From positions 248,001 to 312,000 of the forward strand of contig NZ_VIRS01000005.1 in the NCBI RefSeq assembly GCF_006912135.1: a stretch of 64,000 nucleotides of DNA, written 5' to 3'. The DNA comes from Cryptosporangium phraense (GTDB taxonomy: Bacteria; Actinomycetota; Actinomycetes; Mycobacteriales; Cryptosporangiaceae). The first letter of the stretch is position 1. Each line of letters begins with the position of its first letter. Position numbers and translations under genes: made by a program. Positions 1 to 8,519 of this stretch are shown here, one piece after another. The notes below the pieces were generated by a model that had not been told where the DNA came from, ran no database searches, and worked only from the letters and a program-made list of their open reading frames with translations.

Positions 1-588
1 TTCCAGCCGTTCCAGGCCGGCCAGGTCGAGGTCGTTGGTCGGCTCGTCGAGCAGGACGACGTCGTAGCGGCTGAGCAGCAGCGACGCGAGCGAGGCGCGG
101 GCCGCCTGGCCGCCCGAGAGGCCGGTCATGTGGGCGTCGAGGTCGATCGAGAGCCCGAGGTCGTCGGCGACGGTCTCGGCGCGCTCGGGCAGGTCTGCGC
201 CGCCCAGCGCGAGCCACCGGTCGAGGGCGTCGGAGTACTCGTCGGCGCCTTCCCCTCGGGAGAGCAGCTCGGTGGCCGCGTCGAGTTCTCTCTGGGCCTC
301 GGTGACGCCGGTGCGGCGGCCGAGGAACTCCCGGACGGTCTCGCCCGGGCGCCGCTCGGACTCCTGCGGGAGATACCCGACGGTCGCGCTCGACGGGGTG
401 CGCCGGACCGAGCCGGTCTGCGGGGTGTCGAGGCCGGCCAGCAGCCGGAGCAGCGTCGACTTGCCCGCGCCGTTCGCGCCGACGACCCCGATGACGTCGC
501 CGGGTGCGACGACGAGGTCGAGGCCGGAGAACAACGTCCGGTCGCCGTGCCCGGCGGACAGATCCTTGACGACCAGCGTGGCGCTCAC
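1..588 (-). CDS. ABC-F family ATP-binding protein (3' part outside window)
   Basis: The frame opens with a GTG at 588 and runs off the left edge, so 196 N-terminal residues of a normally 500-600 residue protein are visible. They form a complete first nucleotide-binding domain: Walker A GANGAGKST (residues 38-46), signature LSGGQ (157-161) and Walker B followed by the ABC-F-type EPTN sequence (DEPTNDLD, about 181-188). No membrane helices are seen, as expected for ABC-F proteins, which act on ribosomes rather than as transporters. Whether it is a housekeeping EttA/Uup-type translation factor or a resistance protein cannot be told from this half. A second ABC-F gene lies at the other end of the window (60343-61947) and is not a close copy. 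Confidence 0.9.
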   Translation of the reverse strand, partial: MSATLVVKDLSAGHGDRTLFSGLDLVVAPGDVIGVVGANGAGKSTLLRLLAGLDTPQTGSVRRTPSSATVGYLPQESERRPGETVREFLGRRTGVTEAQRELDAATELLSRGEGADEYSDALDRWLALGGADLPERAETVADDLGLSIDLDAHMTGLSGGQAARASLASLLLSRYDVVLLDEPTNDLDLAGLERLE

Positions 589-785
589 CGTTGCCAGCCT
601 AGGCGTTCGGTGGCTGGCATGTATCGGCGCCACCGCGGCCTACCGAGCAGAGCGACGGCGGTCCGAACAATGCGTCGGAGTGGGCTCCCCACGCCGATGA
701 TGCCCCCTACGCTCATCGTTTCAGGACTAACACCAGCGCGGATCGCGTTCGGGATTTCCTCCGACGCGGCCGGAGGGGTCCGGGC
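589..785. other. Intergenic stretch upstream of a truncated ABC-F gene
   Basis: Nothing convincing is seen here. It should hold the leftward promoter of the ABC-F gene and possibly a rightward promoter for the 786-1713 genes, but no clear -35/-10 pair or hairpin was found. Reading frames cross it on the + strand, but they are the antisense of the ABC-F gene and have no plausible protein. Confidence 0.3.
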
Positions 786-1393
786 ATGATGGCGAAGTTC
801 TCGAACAGCGCGTGGGCCGAAGCGATGACAGCTTTCGACCTCACCGGCTCGCTGCTACCTGAAGTCAGGCTAGGGTCGGCCCCGGCCGCATCGGCCGAGA
901 CTGCGCCGGACCTCAGGTCGCAGATCGAAAGCATCCTTGAACCTGTCCTGCGTCGATATCGAACCTGGGGACGCATCCGTACTGTTACATCCGGACGGCC
1001 CGTGAGCTCCTGGGTGCCCTGGACCGCGCGCAACGTCTGCTTGACCGATCGAACGTCGACGATCCTGCGGCGTCGGAGCTGATCAGAACCCTGGCGGCGG
1101 AGGTACGGGCACGAAACGGCGACAAGCCCCTCGACGCGCCACTGACCCACCAGGTCATCGGCGGCTTGATCGTGCATCTCGCCGAAGTGCGGCAGTTCAT
1201 GTCTTTGGCGGCGCAGGCGCAGAAAGCCACCGCGACGCCGTTGAGGTCTACCGAGATCGTCCTGTCCCGTGGACGGCTCTTCTCTCGAGTCGAGGGCAGA
1301 GCCGATGGCGAGCTCGTTTCGATCATGAGCGCGCTAGCCGGGTTGGCGTACCGAGAGCAACTAGACGGGCCGCACGAGGGCGGCCCGTCATGA
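786..1393 (+). pseudogene. Hypothetical ORF, apparently frame-disrupted or with an unrecognised start
   Basis: The convincing part is the frame from about 941 to the TGA at 1391-1393. It encodes a helical, charged protein (ARELLGALDRAQRLLDRSN..., then IVHLAEVRQFMSLAAQAQK) with high third-position GC. This frame has a stop at 938-940 and no ATG, GTG or TTG until a TTG at 1166, which would cut away half the helical region. Another frame, from an ATG at 786, has coding-like composition up to about 930 and then degrades. The simplest readings are a frameshift near 930-970 (mutation or sequencing error) or a shorter product from 1166. The stop overlaps the ATG of the next gene (ATGA), suggesting translational coupling. 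Function unknown. Confidence 0.35.
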
Positions 1394-1713
1394 GCGACGA
1401 GACGATCTCCGACGGGGCACGCGCTGATAGCGCGCCGAATGAGAAGCCGTCACGGGCAACGAAATACGGAGTGGAGCTCGAACGAATCCGAGCCGGCGAA
1501 CGCCTCGCAGCCCGAGGGCAATGGTTCGCCTTCGCCTCGCTCGTCCTCGTCCTGACGGTGGTGACCGTGCTTGGTCTCAGCGGTGCCGCCCTTCCGGCGT
1601 CGGTTCTCGGAGGTGGCACTCTGATCGGCGTTACCACGCTGTTCGTCAACGCTCAGAGAGCCATCACCGCACCCCGGGCTCTCCCTCCGGCGAGCGGAAA
1701 CGGGGGGTCTTGA
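1390..1713 (+). CDS. Small DUF2335-like membrane protein
   Basis: This 107-residue protein has a charged N-terminal third ending in a helix (VELERIRAGERLAARGQW), then two closely spaced membrane helices (about residues 54-70 and 74-91) and a short polar tail. The order 'charged helix with E/R repeats, then a hydrophobic hairpin' resembles the DUF2335/phage-holin-like membrane family, but this is recognised only by pattern. Its ATG overlaps the stop of the upstream frame by ATGA, so the two were probably one translational unit. It ends four bases from the stop of the convergent esterase gene, leaving no room for a separate terminator. Role unknown. Confidence 0.65.
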   Translation: MSDETISDGARADSAPNEKPSRATKYGVELERIRAGERLAARGQWFAFASLVLVLTVVTVLGLSGAALPASVLGGGTLIGVTTLFVNAQRAITAPRALPPASGNGGS

Positions 1714-1717
1714 TGAC

Positions 1718-2992
1718 TCAGACGCCGACTGGATATGTCTCCAGCTCACCTCCTACCGGGGTGGCGGGTAGGGGGCTCAGGGCGGTGGTCTCCGGGAGCC
1801 AGACGAACGCGTCGTAGCGGTCGCCGAGCCGGGTCGGGACGTAGTTGCCGTACGACTCCCTGGCCGGGTCGTAGACGACGCCGATCGCCCGGTGCGGGAG
1901 GACGTCGGTGAGCCAGGCCGGGCGCGCGCCGGTGCGACCGGGCGTGAACTCCCCCGGCCCGAACACGAACAGCGCCGGTTCGGGCAGCGTCGCCTGCAGT
2001 GTGGCCTCCAGCGATCCGGCCCGGGCCGGAGGCACCGGCATCACCTCGACCGGGGCGCCCCAGGACGGGCCGGCCAGCACCTCGCCACGGTGGCAGCCGA
2101 AGCCGACCAGCGCGACCGCGTCGCCGCCCCAGCGCTCGCGGGCCAGCTCCCCCAGGTTGGTCATCCCGTGCTCGGCCATGTCGGTGGCCCGGGCGTCGCC
2201 GACGTGGGTGTTGTGGGCCCAGACCACGGCTCTGGACTCCGGGCCGTAGAAGTCGAGCAGGCGGGCCAGCGTCTCCAGCATGTGGGTGTCCCGGCCGTTC
2301 CAGGACTCCGGGCCGTTGCCGACCATCGCCCGGTAGTACTGCTCGGCGCCGACGGCCGCCTCGGCGTTCTGCCGGGCCGCGAACGCGCCGAACGCGTCGT
2401 CCGGTGCGCCCTCGAGGGCCCGCCGGCGCACCTCGGCGAGCATCGAGGCCAGCGCCGGGGCGCAGGTGGAGCCCATCACGGTGGCCCAGGCGTAGCTCTG
2501 CGGGTCCTGCCCGTACGGGTCGAGGCAGCGGATCGCGGCCAGCGCGGGAGCGAGGCCGTCCGGGTCGTGCTCGCGGAAGTACCGCAGCACCTCGCCGAGC
2601 GACTCCCAGAGCGAGTACACGTCGAGCCCGTGGAACCCGACGGTCCGTCGGACCGCCAGCCACCGCAGGAAGTCGGCGACCTCCTCGTTGGCCCACATCC
2701 AGGTCGGCCACCGGTGGAACTGCTCGAGCGCGGCCCGCACGTCGGCACCCTCCCCGACCGCCCGGTGGACGCGGTCGCAGTCCGGCCAGTCACCCTCCAC
2801 CGCGACGAACGAGAAGCCGTGCTCGTCGACGAGCCGGCGGGTCAGGTCGGCGCGCAGCCGGTAGTCGTGGGTGCCGTGGCTGGCCTCACCCAGCATCACG
2901 ACCCGGGCGTCGCGCACCCGATCGAGCAGCGGATCGAAATCACCCGCATCGCGCAATGGCGCCGCCATCGCGTGGACGTCGTCCCCGTTCAT
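1718..2992 (-). CDS. Erythromycin esterase family protein
   Basis: The 424-residue protein belongs to the erythromycin esterase (EreA/B-like, PF05139) family. Visible family features are GEASHG at residues 35-40, an EGDWPDC segment near 66-72 that supplies acidic active-site residues, and a later AHNTHVGDAR segment with paired histidines. True Ere enzymes open the macrolide lactone ring, but most chromosomal members in soil actinomycetes have unknown substrates, so macrolide hydrolysis is only a possibility. The ATG at 2992 is preceded by GGGGAG four bases upstream. There is no signal peptide, so it is cytoplasmic. It is divergent from the DUF397 gene at 3198 across about 200 bp and convergent with the gene ending at 1713. 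Confidence 0.88.
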   Translation of the reverse strand: MNGDDVHAMAAPLRDAGDFDPLLDRVRDARVVMLGEASHGTHDYRLRADLTRRLVDEHGFSFVAVEGDWPDCDRVHRAVGEGADVRAALEQFHRWPTWMWANEEVADFLRWLAVRRTVGFHGLDVYSLWESLGEVLRYFREHDPDGLAPALAAIRCLDPYGQDPQSYAWATVMGSTCAPALASMLAEVRRRALEGAPDDAFGAFAARQNAEAAVGAEQYYRAMVGNGPESWNGRDTHMLETLARLLDFYGPESRAVVWAHNTHVGDARATDMAEHGMTNLGELARERWGGDAVALVGFGCHRGEVLAGPSWGAPVEVMPVPPARAGSLEATLQATLPEPALFVFGPGEFTPGRTGARPAWLTDVLPHRAIGVVYDPARESYGNYVPTRLGDRYDAFVWLPETTALSPLPATPVGGELETYPVGV

Positions 2993-3197
2993 CGCTCTCC
3001 CCCGATCACTCTCCGTCCGTCAGTCAAAGACGGAAAGTCAAAAAGACAGGTAACGAGTGCCCGAACCTGACGAAATCATGCTGTTTCACGCCTCAAGTCG
3101 GGAAACATACTGTCTTCAAAACGGGCTTGTGAATCACACTTTGAACCGGCGTATGCTCCGTCATTGTCCCTGTCAAGACGGAGGGCCCGGTGAATTC

Positions 3198-3413
3198 ATG
3201 AACGAGCGCGCACTTGATCTCTCGCAAGCACACTGGCGTAAAGCGACCAGAAGCACCGGTGCCAATACCGGATGCGTCGAAGTGGCCGCCAACCTGCCGG
3301 AAGTCACCGCGATTCGCGACAGCAAACGACCCGAGGGCGGCGCCCACGTCGTCAGCCGGGAGGCGTTCGCCGCATTCCTGTCCGATGTGAAGTCCGGTCG
3401 CTACACGCTTTGA
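3198..3413 (+). CDS. DUF397 domain protein
   Basis: This 71-residue protein is a single DUF397 domain. It has an N-terminal W-x-K-A-T/S-R-S segment (AHWRKATRSTGANTGCVEVA), a central RDSK sequence and the typical ending FAAFLSDVKSGRY. DUF397 proteins are actinomycete-specific small regulators, usually encoded beside XRE regulators of the WhiJ/AbaA type and thought to modulate them. The ATG at 3198 is 13-14 bases after GGAGG (3180-3184), a long spacing; no better start is present. A strong terminator follows directly. A second DUF397 gene (5355-5597) sits next to the XRE gene, so the locus has two. Confidence 0.85.
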   Translation: MNERALDLSQAHWRKATRSTGANTGCVEVAANLPEVTAIRDSKRPEGGAHVVSREAFAAFLSDVKSGRYTL

Positions 3414-3429
3414 CCGCTTTGCGTGATCG

Positions 3430-3473
3430 AACGCGGCGACGCTCCTGCCCTGAGCGTCGCCGCGTTCTCTTTT
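3430..3473 (+). terminator. Rho-independent terminator after the DUF397 gene
   Basis: A perfect 15-bp stem (3430-3444 with 3452-3466), a 7-base loop CTGCCCT and a following CTCTTTT tract, 17 bases after the stop codon of the DUF397 gene. It separates that gene from the methyltransferase downstream. Confidence 0.9.
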
Positions 3474-3547
3474 GTCTATCCAATTTGATTACTGTCCGTT
3501 GTGCTCTGTGCGAGTGACGAAAGTTTTCGGCGATCCGGCGAGGGGTG

Positions 3548-3590
3548 TTGCCCCGGACGCCAGACCTTCATAATCTGTGCTTCACAGATT
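3548..3590 (+). promoter_or_regulatory. Possible promoter with an overlapping palindromic operator
   Basis: TTGCCC (3548-3553) and TAATCT (3571-3576) are 17 bases apart and could be a -35/-10 pair for the methyltransferase at 3626. The -10 overlaps a perfect inverted repeat, AATCTGTG-CTT-CACAGATT (3572-3590), a good position for a repressor site. The nearby XRE regulator is the obvious candidate binder, but this is inference. Confidence 0.45.
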
Positions 3591-3625
3591 TGGACGCGCG
3601 GCCCGCGGAGGTGAGTCAGGTGGTC

Positions 3626-4474
3626 ATGCCCGAGACCGTCCTCCGCGCGTCACGGCCCACCACACCGGTCGAGGTCGACAGCTTCCGGCCCAACGCCGCC
3701 CGCATGTACGACTACTACCTCGGTGGCAGCAACCACCTGGCCGCCGACCGCGAGGCCGCCGACGCGCTCCTCGACGCCGTTCCCCTGGTCGCCGAGGCGG
3801 CCCGGCAGAACCGCGCGTTCCTCGGCCGGGTCGTCGAGTTCGCGCTGGGCCGGGGCATCACGCAGTTCCTCGACCTCGGGTCCGGGTACTCGTCGCCGGA
3901 GGCGGTCGCGCTGGCCGGCGGGCCGGGCGTCCGGGTGGTGGCGGTCGACATCGACCCGCGCGTCGTCAGCCAGGTGCAGCTCGACGCCCGGGTGTCCGGG
4001 CGCGGTGCGCAGGTGGGCGCGGTGCACGCCGACCTCGGCGACGCGGCCGGAGTCCTCGGACACCCGGTGACCCGCCGGCTGATCGACCTCGACCGTCCGG
4101 TGGCGATCCTCTGCCTTGCGGTCCTGCACTTCGTGCCCGGCCCGCTCGACCGCGTGCTCGGCCCGCTGCGCCGGGCCGTCGCCCCGGGCAGCCTGCTCGC
4201 TGTTTCCCACGGTGCCGCCACACCGACGTCCGCCGGTCGGACGCGTTCGGAGGGGGCGGCCCGACCGGCGGCACCCAGCCCCGCGTCCATCTCCCGGTTG
4301 ATCTACGACTGCACGCTGACGCCACTGACGCTGCGGTCCGCCCCCGACGTCCGCGCCGCCCTCGGAGACACCGAGTTGGTGGAGCCGGGCCTGGTGGAGA
4401 TCGCCTCGTGGCGGGCGCCGGAGTCGTCGTCGCCGGGCCGCTCCGGCCTGATCGGCGGCGTGGCCAGCCTCTAA
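3626..4474 (+). CDS. SAM-dependent methyltransferase, SAV2177/DUF574 family
   Basis: This 282-residue protein has the hallmarks of the actinomycete SAV2177 family (PF04672): the entry motif ARMYDYYLGGSNH, the SAM-binding loop FLDLGSGY, an acidic VAVDIDP strand end, and an ILCLAVLHFV segment. Substrates of the family are unknown. The ATG at 3626 was chosen because GGAGGTGA lies 11 bases upstream; an in-frame GTG at 3611 falls inside that ribosome binding site. Its TAA overlaps the stop of the convergent XRE gene (CTAA), so the two transcripts overlap at their 3' ends. Two relatives are in the window (5608-6429 and 47239-48033). The C-terminal part has a low-complexity insertion (around TPTSAGRTRSEGAARPAAPS). 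Confidence 0.9.
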   Translation: MPETVLRASRPTTPVEVDSFRPNAARMYDYYLGGSNHLAADREAADALLDAVPLVAEAARQNRAFLGRVVEFALGRGITQFLDLGSGYSSPEAVALAGGPGVRVVAVDIDPRVVSQVQLDARVSGRGAQVGAVHADLGDAAGVLGHPVTRRLIDLDRPVAILCLAVLHFVPGPLDRVLGPLRRAVAPGSLLAVSHGAATPTSAGRTRSEGAARPAAPSPASISRLIYDCTLTPLTLRSAPDVRAALGDTELVEPGLVEIASWRAPESSSPGRSGLIGGVASL

Positions 4475-5313
4475 TCCAACGTCTCGGACAGCTGCTCGAG
4501 GGATTTCGTCGTCGCGGCCGGTTCCAGGGCGGCCTCGCGGATCTCGGCGAAGATCCGCTTGTAGACCTCCACCTCGGCCACCGAGTCGAGCTGCTGCACG
4601 GCGGCGTCGTTCTCCAGGTACGCGATGCCCGGCTCGTCGCCCGGGAAGTCGAAGATGCTGATCAGGCTGCTCATCCCGGGGTGCGGCCCGTCGGCGAAGC
4701 GCAACAGCCGGATCTCGACGTTCTCCCGCCTGCTCATCGCGACCAGGTGCGCGATCTGCGCCCGCCGCTCCGCCTGGGTGCCCCAGCGGTAGAGCAGCGA
4801 CGCCTCGGTGAGCACCGCGACCAGCTCGGCGCCGTCGTCCTCCAGCACCCGCTGACGCCGCTGCCGGGCCTCGAGCGCGCGGGCCCGCCACTGCTGCGAC
4901 TGCGTCCCGACGCTCATGTGCGCCTCGGTGTAGGCCGACGTCTGGAGCAGCCCAGGCAGGATCAGTGGCATGTAGAGCGAGACGCGCTCGGCGTCCGACT
5001 CGAAACCGGCGTACTCGTCGTCGCCGAACACGTCCCCGTACTCGCGCCACCAGGCGCGGCCCCGGGCGAGCATCGCGAGCGACTCGAGCTCCTCGCGTTC
5101 GGCCTCGGGGACGCCGTAGATCCGCAGCAGGTCGCGGACGTCGCTCATCTCCGGCCGCTTCCAGACGTTCGCCTCGAACCGGCCGACCTTGCCCCGCCCC
5201 CAGTTCAGCTTGTCGCAGACCTGGTTCGCGGTGTAGCCGTTCTCCACCCGCAGCTCGACCAGCCGGCGCGCCAGCCGTCGCTTCGCGACGGTCGCACCGT
5301 ACATGGCGCTCAC
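4471..5313 (-). CDS. XRE-family regulator with DUF5753-like domain
   Basis: The 280-residue protein has an N-terminal Cro/CI-type helix-turn-helix (about residues 10-65, with NGYTANQVCDKLNWGRGKVG as the recognition region). A long C-terminal domain follows, typical of the WhiJ-like regulators of actinomycetes (LPGLLQTSAYTEAHM, then RQRRQRVLEDD and EIRLLRFADGPHPGM). Such proteins are commonly paired with DUF397 partners; one lies 41 bp upstream in the same direction (5355-5597), probably in one operon. The GTG start at 5313 is favoured over the ATG at 5304 because GGAGG is six bases before the GTG. It ends in a 4-bp overlap with the convergent methyltransferase gene. Confidence 0.9.
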   Translation of the reverse strand: MSAMYGATVAKRRLARRLVELRVENGYTANQVCDKLNWGRGKVGRFEANVWKRPEMSDVRDLLRIYGVPEAEREELESLAMLARGRAWWREYGDVFGDDEYAGFESDAERVSLYMPLILPGLLQTSAYTEAHMSVGTQSQQWRARALEARQRRQRVLEDDGAELVAVLTEASLLYRWGTQAERRAQIAHLVAMSRRENVEIRLLRFADGPHPGMSSLISIFDFPGDEPGIAYLENDAAVQQLDSVAEVEVYKRIFAEIREAALEPAATTKSLEQLSETLD

Positions 5314-5354
5314 TCGACTCCTCCGCTGGTCAGCATCCCGCCGCCGTCCGGGGG

Positions 5355-5597
5355 TCAGACCGCGTCGTCGAACTCGCCCTTGCGGACGCCGTCGACGAAA
5401 CACTCCCACTCGAACTTGTCGTAGACGAGCACGCGGCTGTCGGGATCCCCGGAAACCCTCATCAGCACCCACTTCTCGTCCAAGGCGTCGACGAACGCCA
5501 CCTCGATCGAGCCGCGCCCGGAGCCGGAACGCTGCCACTCCTGCGCATCGGCGTCGATACGCAGATCGTGGACGGTCGGCTTCCGAGGCAGAGACAC
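5355..5597 (-). CDS. DUF397 domain protein
   Basis: An 80-residue DUF397 protein, recognisable from the WQRSG...IEVAFVD start, the acidic middle (GDPDSRVLVYDKFEWECFV) and the GVRKGEF ending. It is the first gene of a probable two-gene operon with the XRE regulator that begins 41 bp downstream, so the pair likely works together. The GTG at 5597 is chosen because upstream in-frame starts extend into the methyltransferase reading frame and add Arg-rich sequence unlike the family. It starts 10 bases from the end of the same-strand methyltransferase at 5608, so all three genes may share a transcript. Confidence 0.85.
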   Translation of the reverse strand: MSLPRKPTVHDLRIDADAQEWQRSGSGRGSIEVAFVDALDEKWVLMRVSGDPDSRVLVYDKFEWECFVDGVRKGEFDDAV

Positions 5598-5607
5598 AGG
5601 TCCCAGG

Positions 5608-6429
5608 TTAGCGCTCTCCGTCCGGCTTGCGTGCGACGGCCGCATAGAACCAGCGCGAGCCCGCATCGTCCGCGACCTCGGGATCTTCGGCGCCCCACTG
5701 CCCGACGTGCACGACGGCCGGATCGGCTCCGGCGTAGGGCGGCACGATCTCCAGCCCGTCGAAGAACCGGGTGAACTCGGCCCGCGACCGCGACACCGCG
5801 CCGTTCGTCGTCCGGCCGATCGCCGAGCCGATCTTCTGGGCCAGCCGCTCCGACTGCATGTCGCTGGTCGGCGCCGAGATCGCGACGAAGGAGCCGGGCG
5901 CCACCGCGGCCGTGTACCGGCGGATCAGCGCCCACGGGTCGTCGGAGTCCGGCAGGAACTGGGTCACCGCGACCAGGAGGATGCCGACCGGCTGGGCGAA
6001 GTCGATCAGCTCGCGGGTCGGCGGCGCGGACACCACCGACTCGACGTCCCGGATGTCGGCCTCCAGCGCGACCGCCCCGGGCACACCGCGGAGCAGTGTG
6101 TTCGCGCGCTCGATGGCGGTCGGGTCGCGGTCGACGTAGACCACCCGCCCGTCCGGGCCGTGCTCGGCGAGGACCTCGTGGGTGCACCGCTGGGTCGGCA
6201 GCCCGGACCCGAGGTCGATGAACTGCCGGATGCCCCATTTGTCGGACATGTGGGCAACGGCGCGCTGCAGGAAGCCGCGATTGGCCCAGGCCGACTCGGC
6301 CAGCTCGGGCAGCATCGCCCGCGTGCGGTCGGCCGCCGCCCGGTCGGCCGCGGTGTTCATCGTGCCGCCGAGCAGATAATCGTAAATTCCGGCCGCATTA
6401 GGACGATCGGTCGCCGGAATGTCACCCAT
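5608..6429 (-). CDS. SAM-dependent methyltransferase, SAV2177/DUF574 family
   Basis: A 273-residue paralogue of the protein at 3626-4474, with AGIYDYLLGGTMN, FIDLGSGLPTQ, VVYVDRDP and a FAQPVGILLVAVTQFLPD segment. It is fairly diverged, so not a recent duplicate. The ATG at 6429 follows GGAG with six bases between; an upstream GTG at 6441 overlaps that site. It probably heads a three-gene leftward unit (methyltransferase, DUF397, XRE regulator; gaps of 10 and 41 bp). The 151-bp region up to the divergent protease gene contains a small inverted repeat TATGA-CCGTT-TCATA and repeated CGTTATG, possible regulatory sequence. Substrate unknown. Confidence 0.9.
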   Translation of the reverse strand: MGDIPATDRPNAAGIYDYLLGGTMNTAADRAAADRTRAMLPELAESAWANRGFLQRAVAHMSDKWGIRQFIDLGSGLPTQRCTHEVLAEHGPDGRVVYVDRDPTAIERANTLLRGVPGAVALEADIRDVESVVSAPPTRELIDFAQPVGILLVAVTQFLPDSDDPWALIRRYTAAVAPGSFVAISAPTSDMQSERLAQKIGSAIGRTTNGAVSRSRAEFTRFFDGLEIVPPYAGADPAVVHVGQWGAEDPEVADDAGSRWFYAAVARKPDGER

Positions 6430-6580
6430 CGGCGTCTCCACTGGACAGAGGGGATGTGCCGTAAGCCAGCAGTGTGCCACCCGGCCGCACGGCCGGACAG
6501 CGGGGCAGGCCCCCATCCGTTATGACCGTTTCATACGTTATGTTCCCCACATCAACTGTCGATGCCAGGGATTACGGGAC

Positions 6581-8515
6581 ATGACACCTCGTCCGATTTT
6601 GGTCGCGCTGGCCGTGACGACCGCCCTCTCCGGCGCGCTGTTGGGCGCACCGGCCGCGCCGGCGGCGTCCGGAGCAGTAACCCGGGGTGTGTCGGACCCG
6701 CCGCCGGCCAACCCGTACACGGGGATGGTCAGCAATCCCAAGCAGGTCGACTGGGGGTTCTGGCGGGGCAAGCTGGCCGCCGACGGACGGGCCCGCCAGG
6801 CCACTTTGCGCACGGCGCACAAGGTGCGCGATCCGCGGGCGCTGGCCGTCCAGCGCGTCGAGCCGATCCTGGCCGAGGAGAAGGAGCCCGAGCGGACGCT
6901 CGGCAGCAACGACAAGACGGCCAGCGCCGAGGCGATCCCGCACTTCGGGACGTCGGCCGGACGGGTGCCGTCGGCGCACGTCGTCGGCAACCTGGCGGCC
7001 GGGCCCACCGCGGTGAAGGTGCCCAAGGGCGCCGAGGACAACGGGTCGATCCCCAAGGCCAACGAGATCGTGCTGCCGAGCCCGCAGACCCGGCGCACCA
7101 CGACCGGCCGGATCGGCGACGGCCCGCACGGCTACGCCGGGGACAAGAAGGGCGACTACGACTTCTACCGGATCCGGCACGTCAAGGCGGGCGAGCGCCT
7201 GCTCATCGACGTCGACACGCCGAACAGCGACGACGCGACCCAGTCGAAGCTCGACTCGGTCCTCACGCTCTGGGACTCGCACGGCAAGTCGATCGCGGTC
7301 AACGACGACGACGGCGAGACGCTCGACAGCCGGATCGCGATCAACGTCCCGGCCGACGGCGACTACTACGCCTCGGTCGGCGCCTACGACTCCCCGTCGC
7401 CGCGGGACCCGTTCGACTCGGCCAGCGGCCGTGGGGCCGGCTCCGAGGGCGACTACTCGATCACGTTCGGCCTGGACGCCGACGACATCGACTACTACAG
7501 CCTCGACCTGCGGCCCGGCGACATTCTCGGCGCCTCGGTGACCGGCGCGGCGCACGAACTCGCGGTACGCGACCCCGAAGGCCACCTGCGGGTCCAGTCG
7601 CGGATCGACCAGTCGGGCGTCTACCCGCCGACGTCGCCGCTGCCCGGGGGCGGCAACGCGGTGCTCGCCCACGTGGCCGATCTGGCCGGACGGCACACGA
7701 TCGCGGTCAGCGCTGGGTCCGGCCACTACGACCTCACGCTCCAGGTCTACCGACCGGCCGCGGAGAGCCGGGGCGCCAGCACCGTGCAGACGATCTTCCT
7801 CGACTTCGACGGGGCCCAGGTCAACACGAAGATCTGGGGCGGCGCGGGCGTCCGGACGCTCTCCCCGTTCCGCTCGTTCCTCGGCCGCTGGGGGCTCTCG
7901 GCCCGCGACGAGAACGCGGCCATCGACGCGGTCGTGGCCACGGTCCGGGAGAACCTGCAGGGCGACTTCGGGAGCCGGGCCGAGGTCCGGCTCCTGAACA
8001 GCCGCGACAACGCCGACCCGTGGGGCCAGCCGAACGTCAGCCGGGCGATCATCGGCGGCACTCAGGACGAGTCGGGCCTGGCCACGGTCGGAATCTCGCA
8101 GTCGGTCGACCCCGGCAACTTCGACACCCAGGAGTCGGCGCTGGTGATGCTGGACGACATGTCGGCACCGGGCGGCTTCCGGAACACGTCGAACCCGTCG
8201 CTGCTCGCGTACTTCGGGCCGAAGAGCGACCGGATCAAGTTCGTCGGCGAGGCGGTCGGCAACGCGGTGTCCCACGAGATCGGGCACTACCTCGGTAGCT
8301 GGCACACGTCCGCCAACGACGACAAGGCCGACCTGATGGATCAGGGTGGCAACTTCGCCCAGCTGTGGGGCGTCGGCAAGGACGGTCTGGGCGGAACCGC
8401 CGACGACGTGGACGTGGACTACGGACGGGACGTCTTCGACCCGGTCGAAGGCTTCAGCGGGACGCAGAACGCGGGCGCGAACACGCAGTGGGGGTTGACG
8501 ACCACCCGACATTAG
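6581..8515 (+). CDS. Secreted zinc metalloprotease with pre-peptidase (PPC-like) domains
   Basis: This 644-residue protein starts with a signal peptide (RPILVALAVTTALSGALLG, then Ala-rich cleavage region). The middle (about 180-400) holds two PPC-like beta modules: DKKGDYDFYRIRHVKAGERL...LDSVLTLWDSHG and DDIDYYSLDLRPGDILG. The C-terminal third has the metzincin-type zinc motif HEIGHYLGSWH at residues 565-575 (HExxHxxGxxH), so three histidine ligands and the catalytic glutamate are intact. It ends with a short extension rich in Gly/Asp. It is most likely an exported protease with a long N-terminal pro-region. ATG at 6581 is chosen because it begins directly before the signal peptide; the upstream in-frame sequence is not signal-like. 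Confidence 0.88.
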   Translation: MTPRPILVALAVTTALSGALLGAPAAPAASGAVTRGVSDPPPANPYTGMVSNPKQVDWGFWRGKLAADGRARQATLRTAHKVRDPRALAVQRVEPILAEEKEPERTLGSNDKTASAEAIPHFGTSAGRVPSAHVVGNLAAGPTAVKVPKGAEDNGSIPKANEIVLPSPQTRRTTTGRIGDGPHGYAGDKKGDYDFYRIRHVKAGERLLIDVDTPNSDDATQSKLDSVLTLWDSHGKSIAVNDDDGETLDSRIAINVPADGDYYASVGAYDSPSPRDPFDSASGRGAGSEGDYSITFGLDADDIDYYSLDLRPGDILGASVTGAAHELAVRDPEGHLRVQSRIDQSGVYPPTSPLPGGGNAVLAHVADLAGRHTIAVSAGSGHYDLTLQVYRPAAESRGASTVQTIFLDFDGAQVNTKIWGGAGVRTLSPFRSFLGRWGLSARDENAAIDAVVATVRENLQGDFGSRAEVRLLNSRDNADPWGQPNVSRAIIGGTQDESGLATVGISQSVDPGNFDTQESALVMLDDMSAPGGFRNTSNPSLLAYFGPKSDRIKFVGEAVGNAVSHEIGHYLGSWHTSANDDKADLMDQGGNFAQLWGVGKDGLGGTADDVDVDYGRDVFDPVEGFSGTQNAGANTQWGLTTTRH

Positions 8516-8519
8516 GGAG

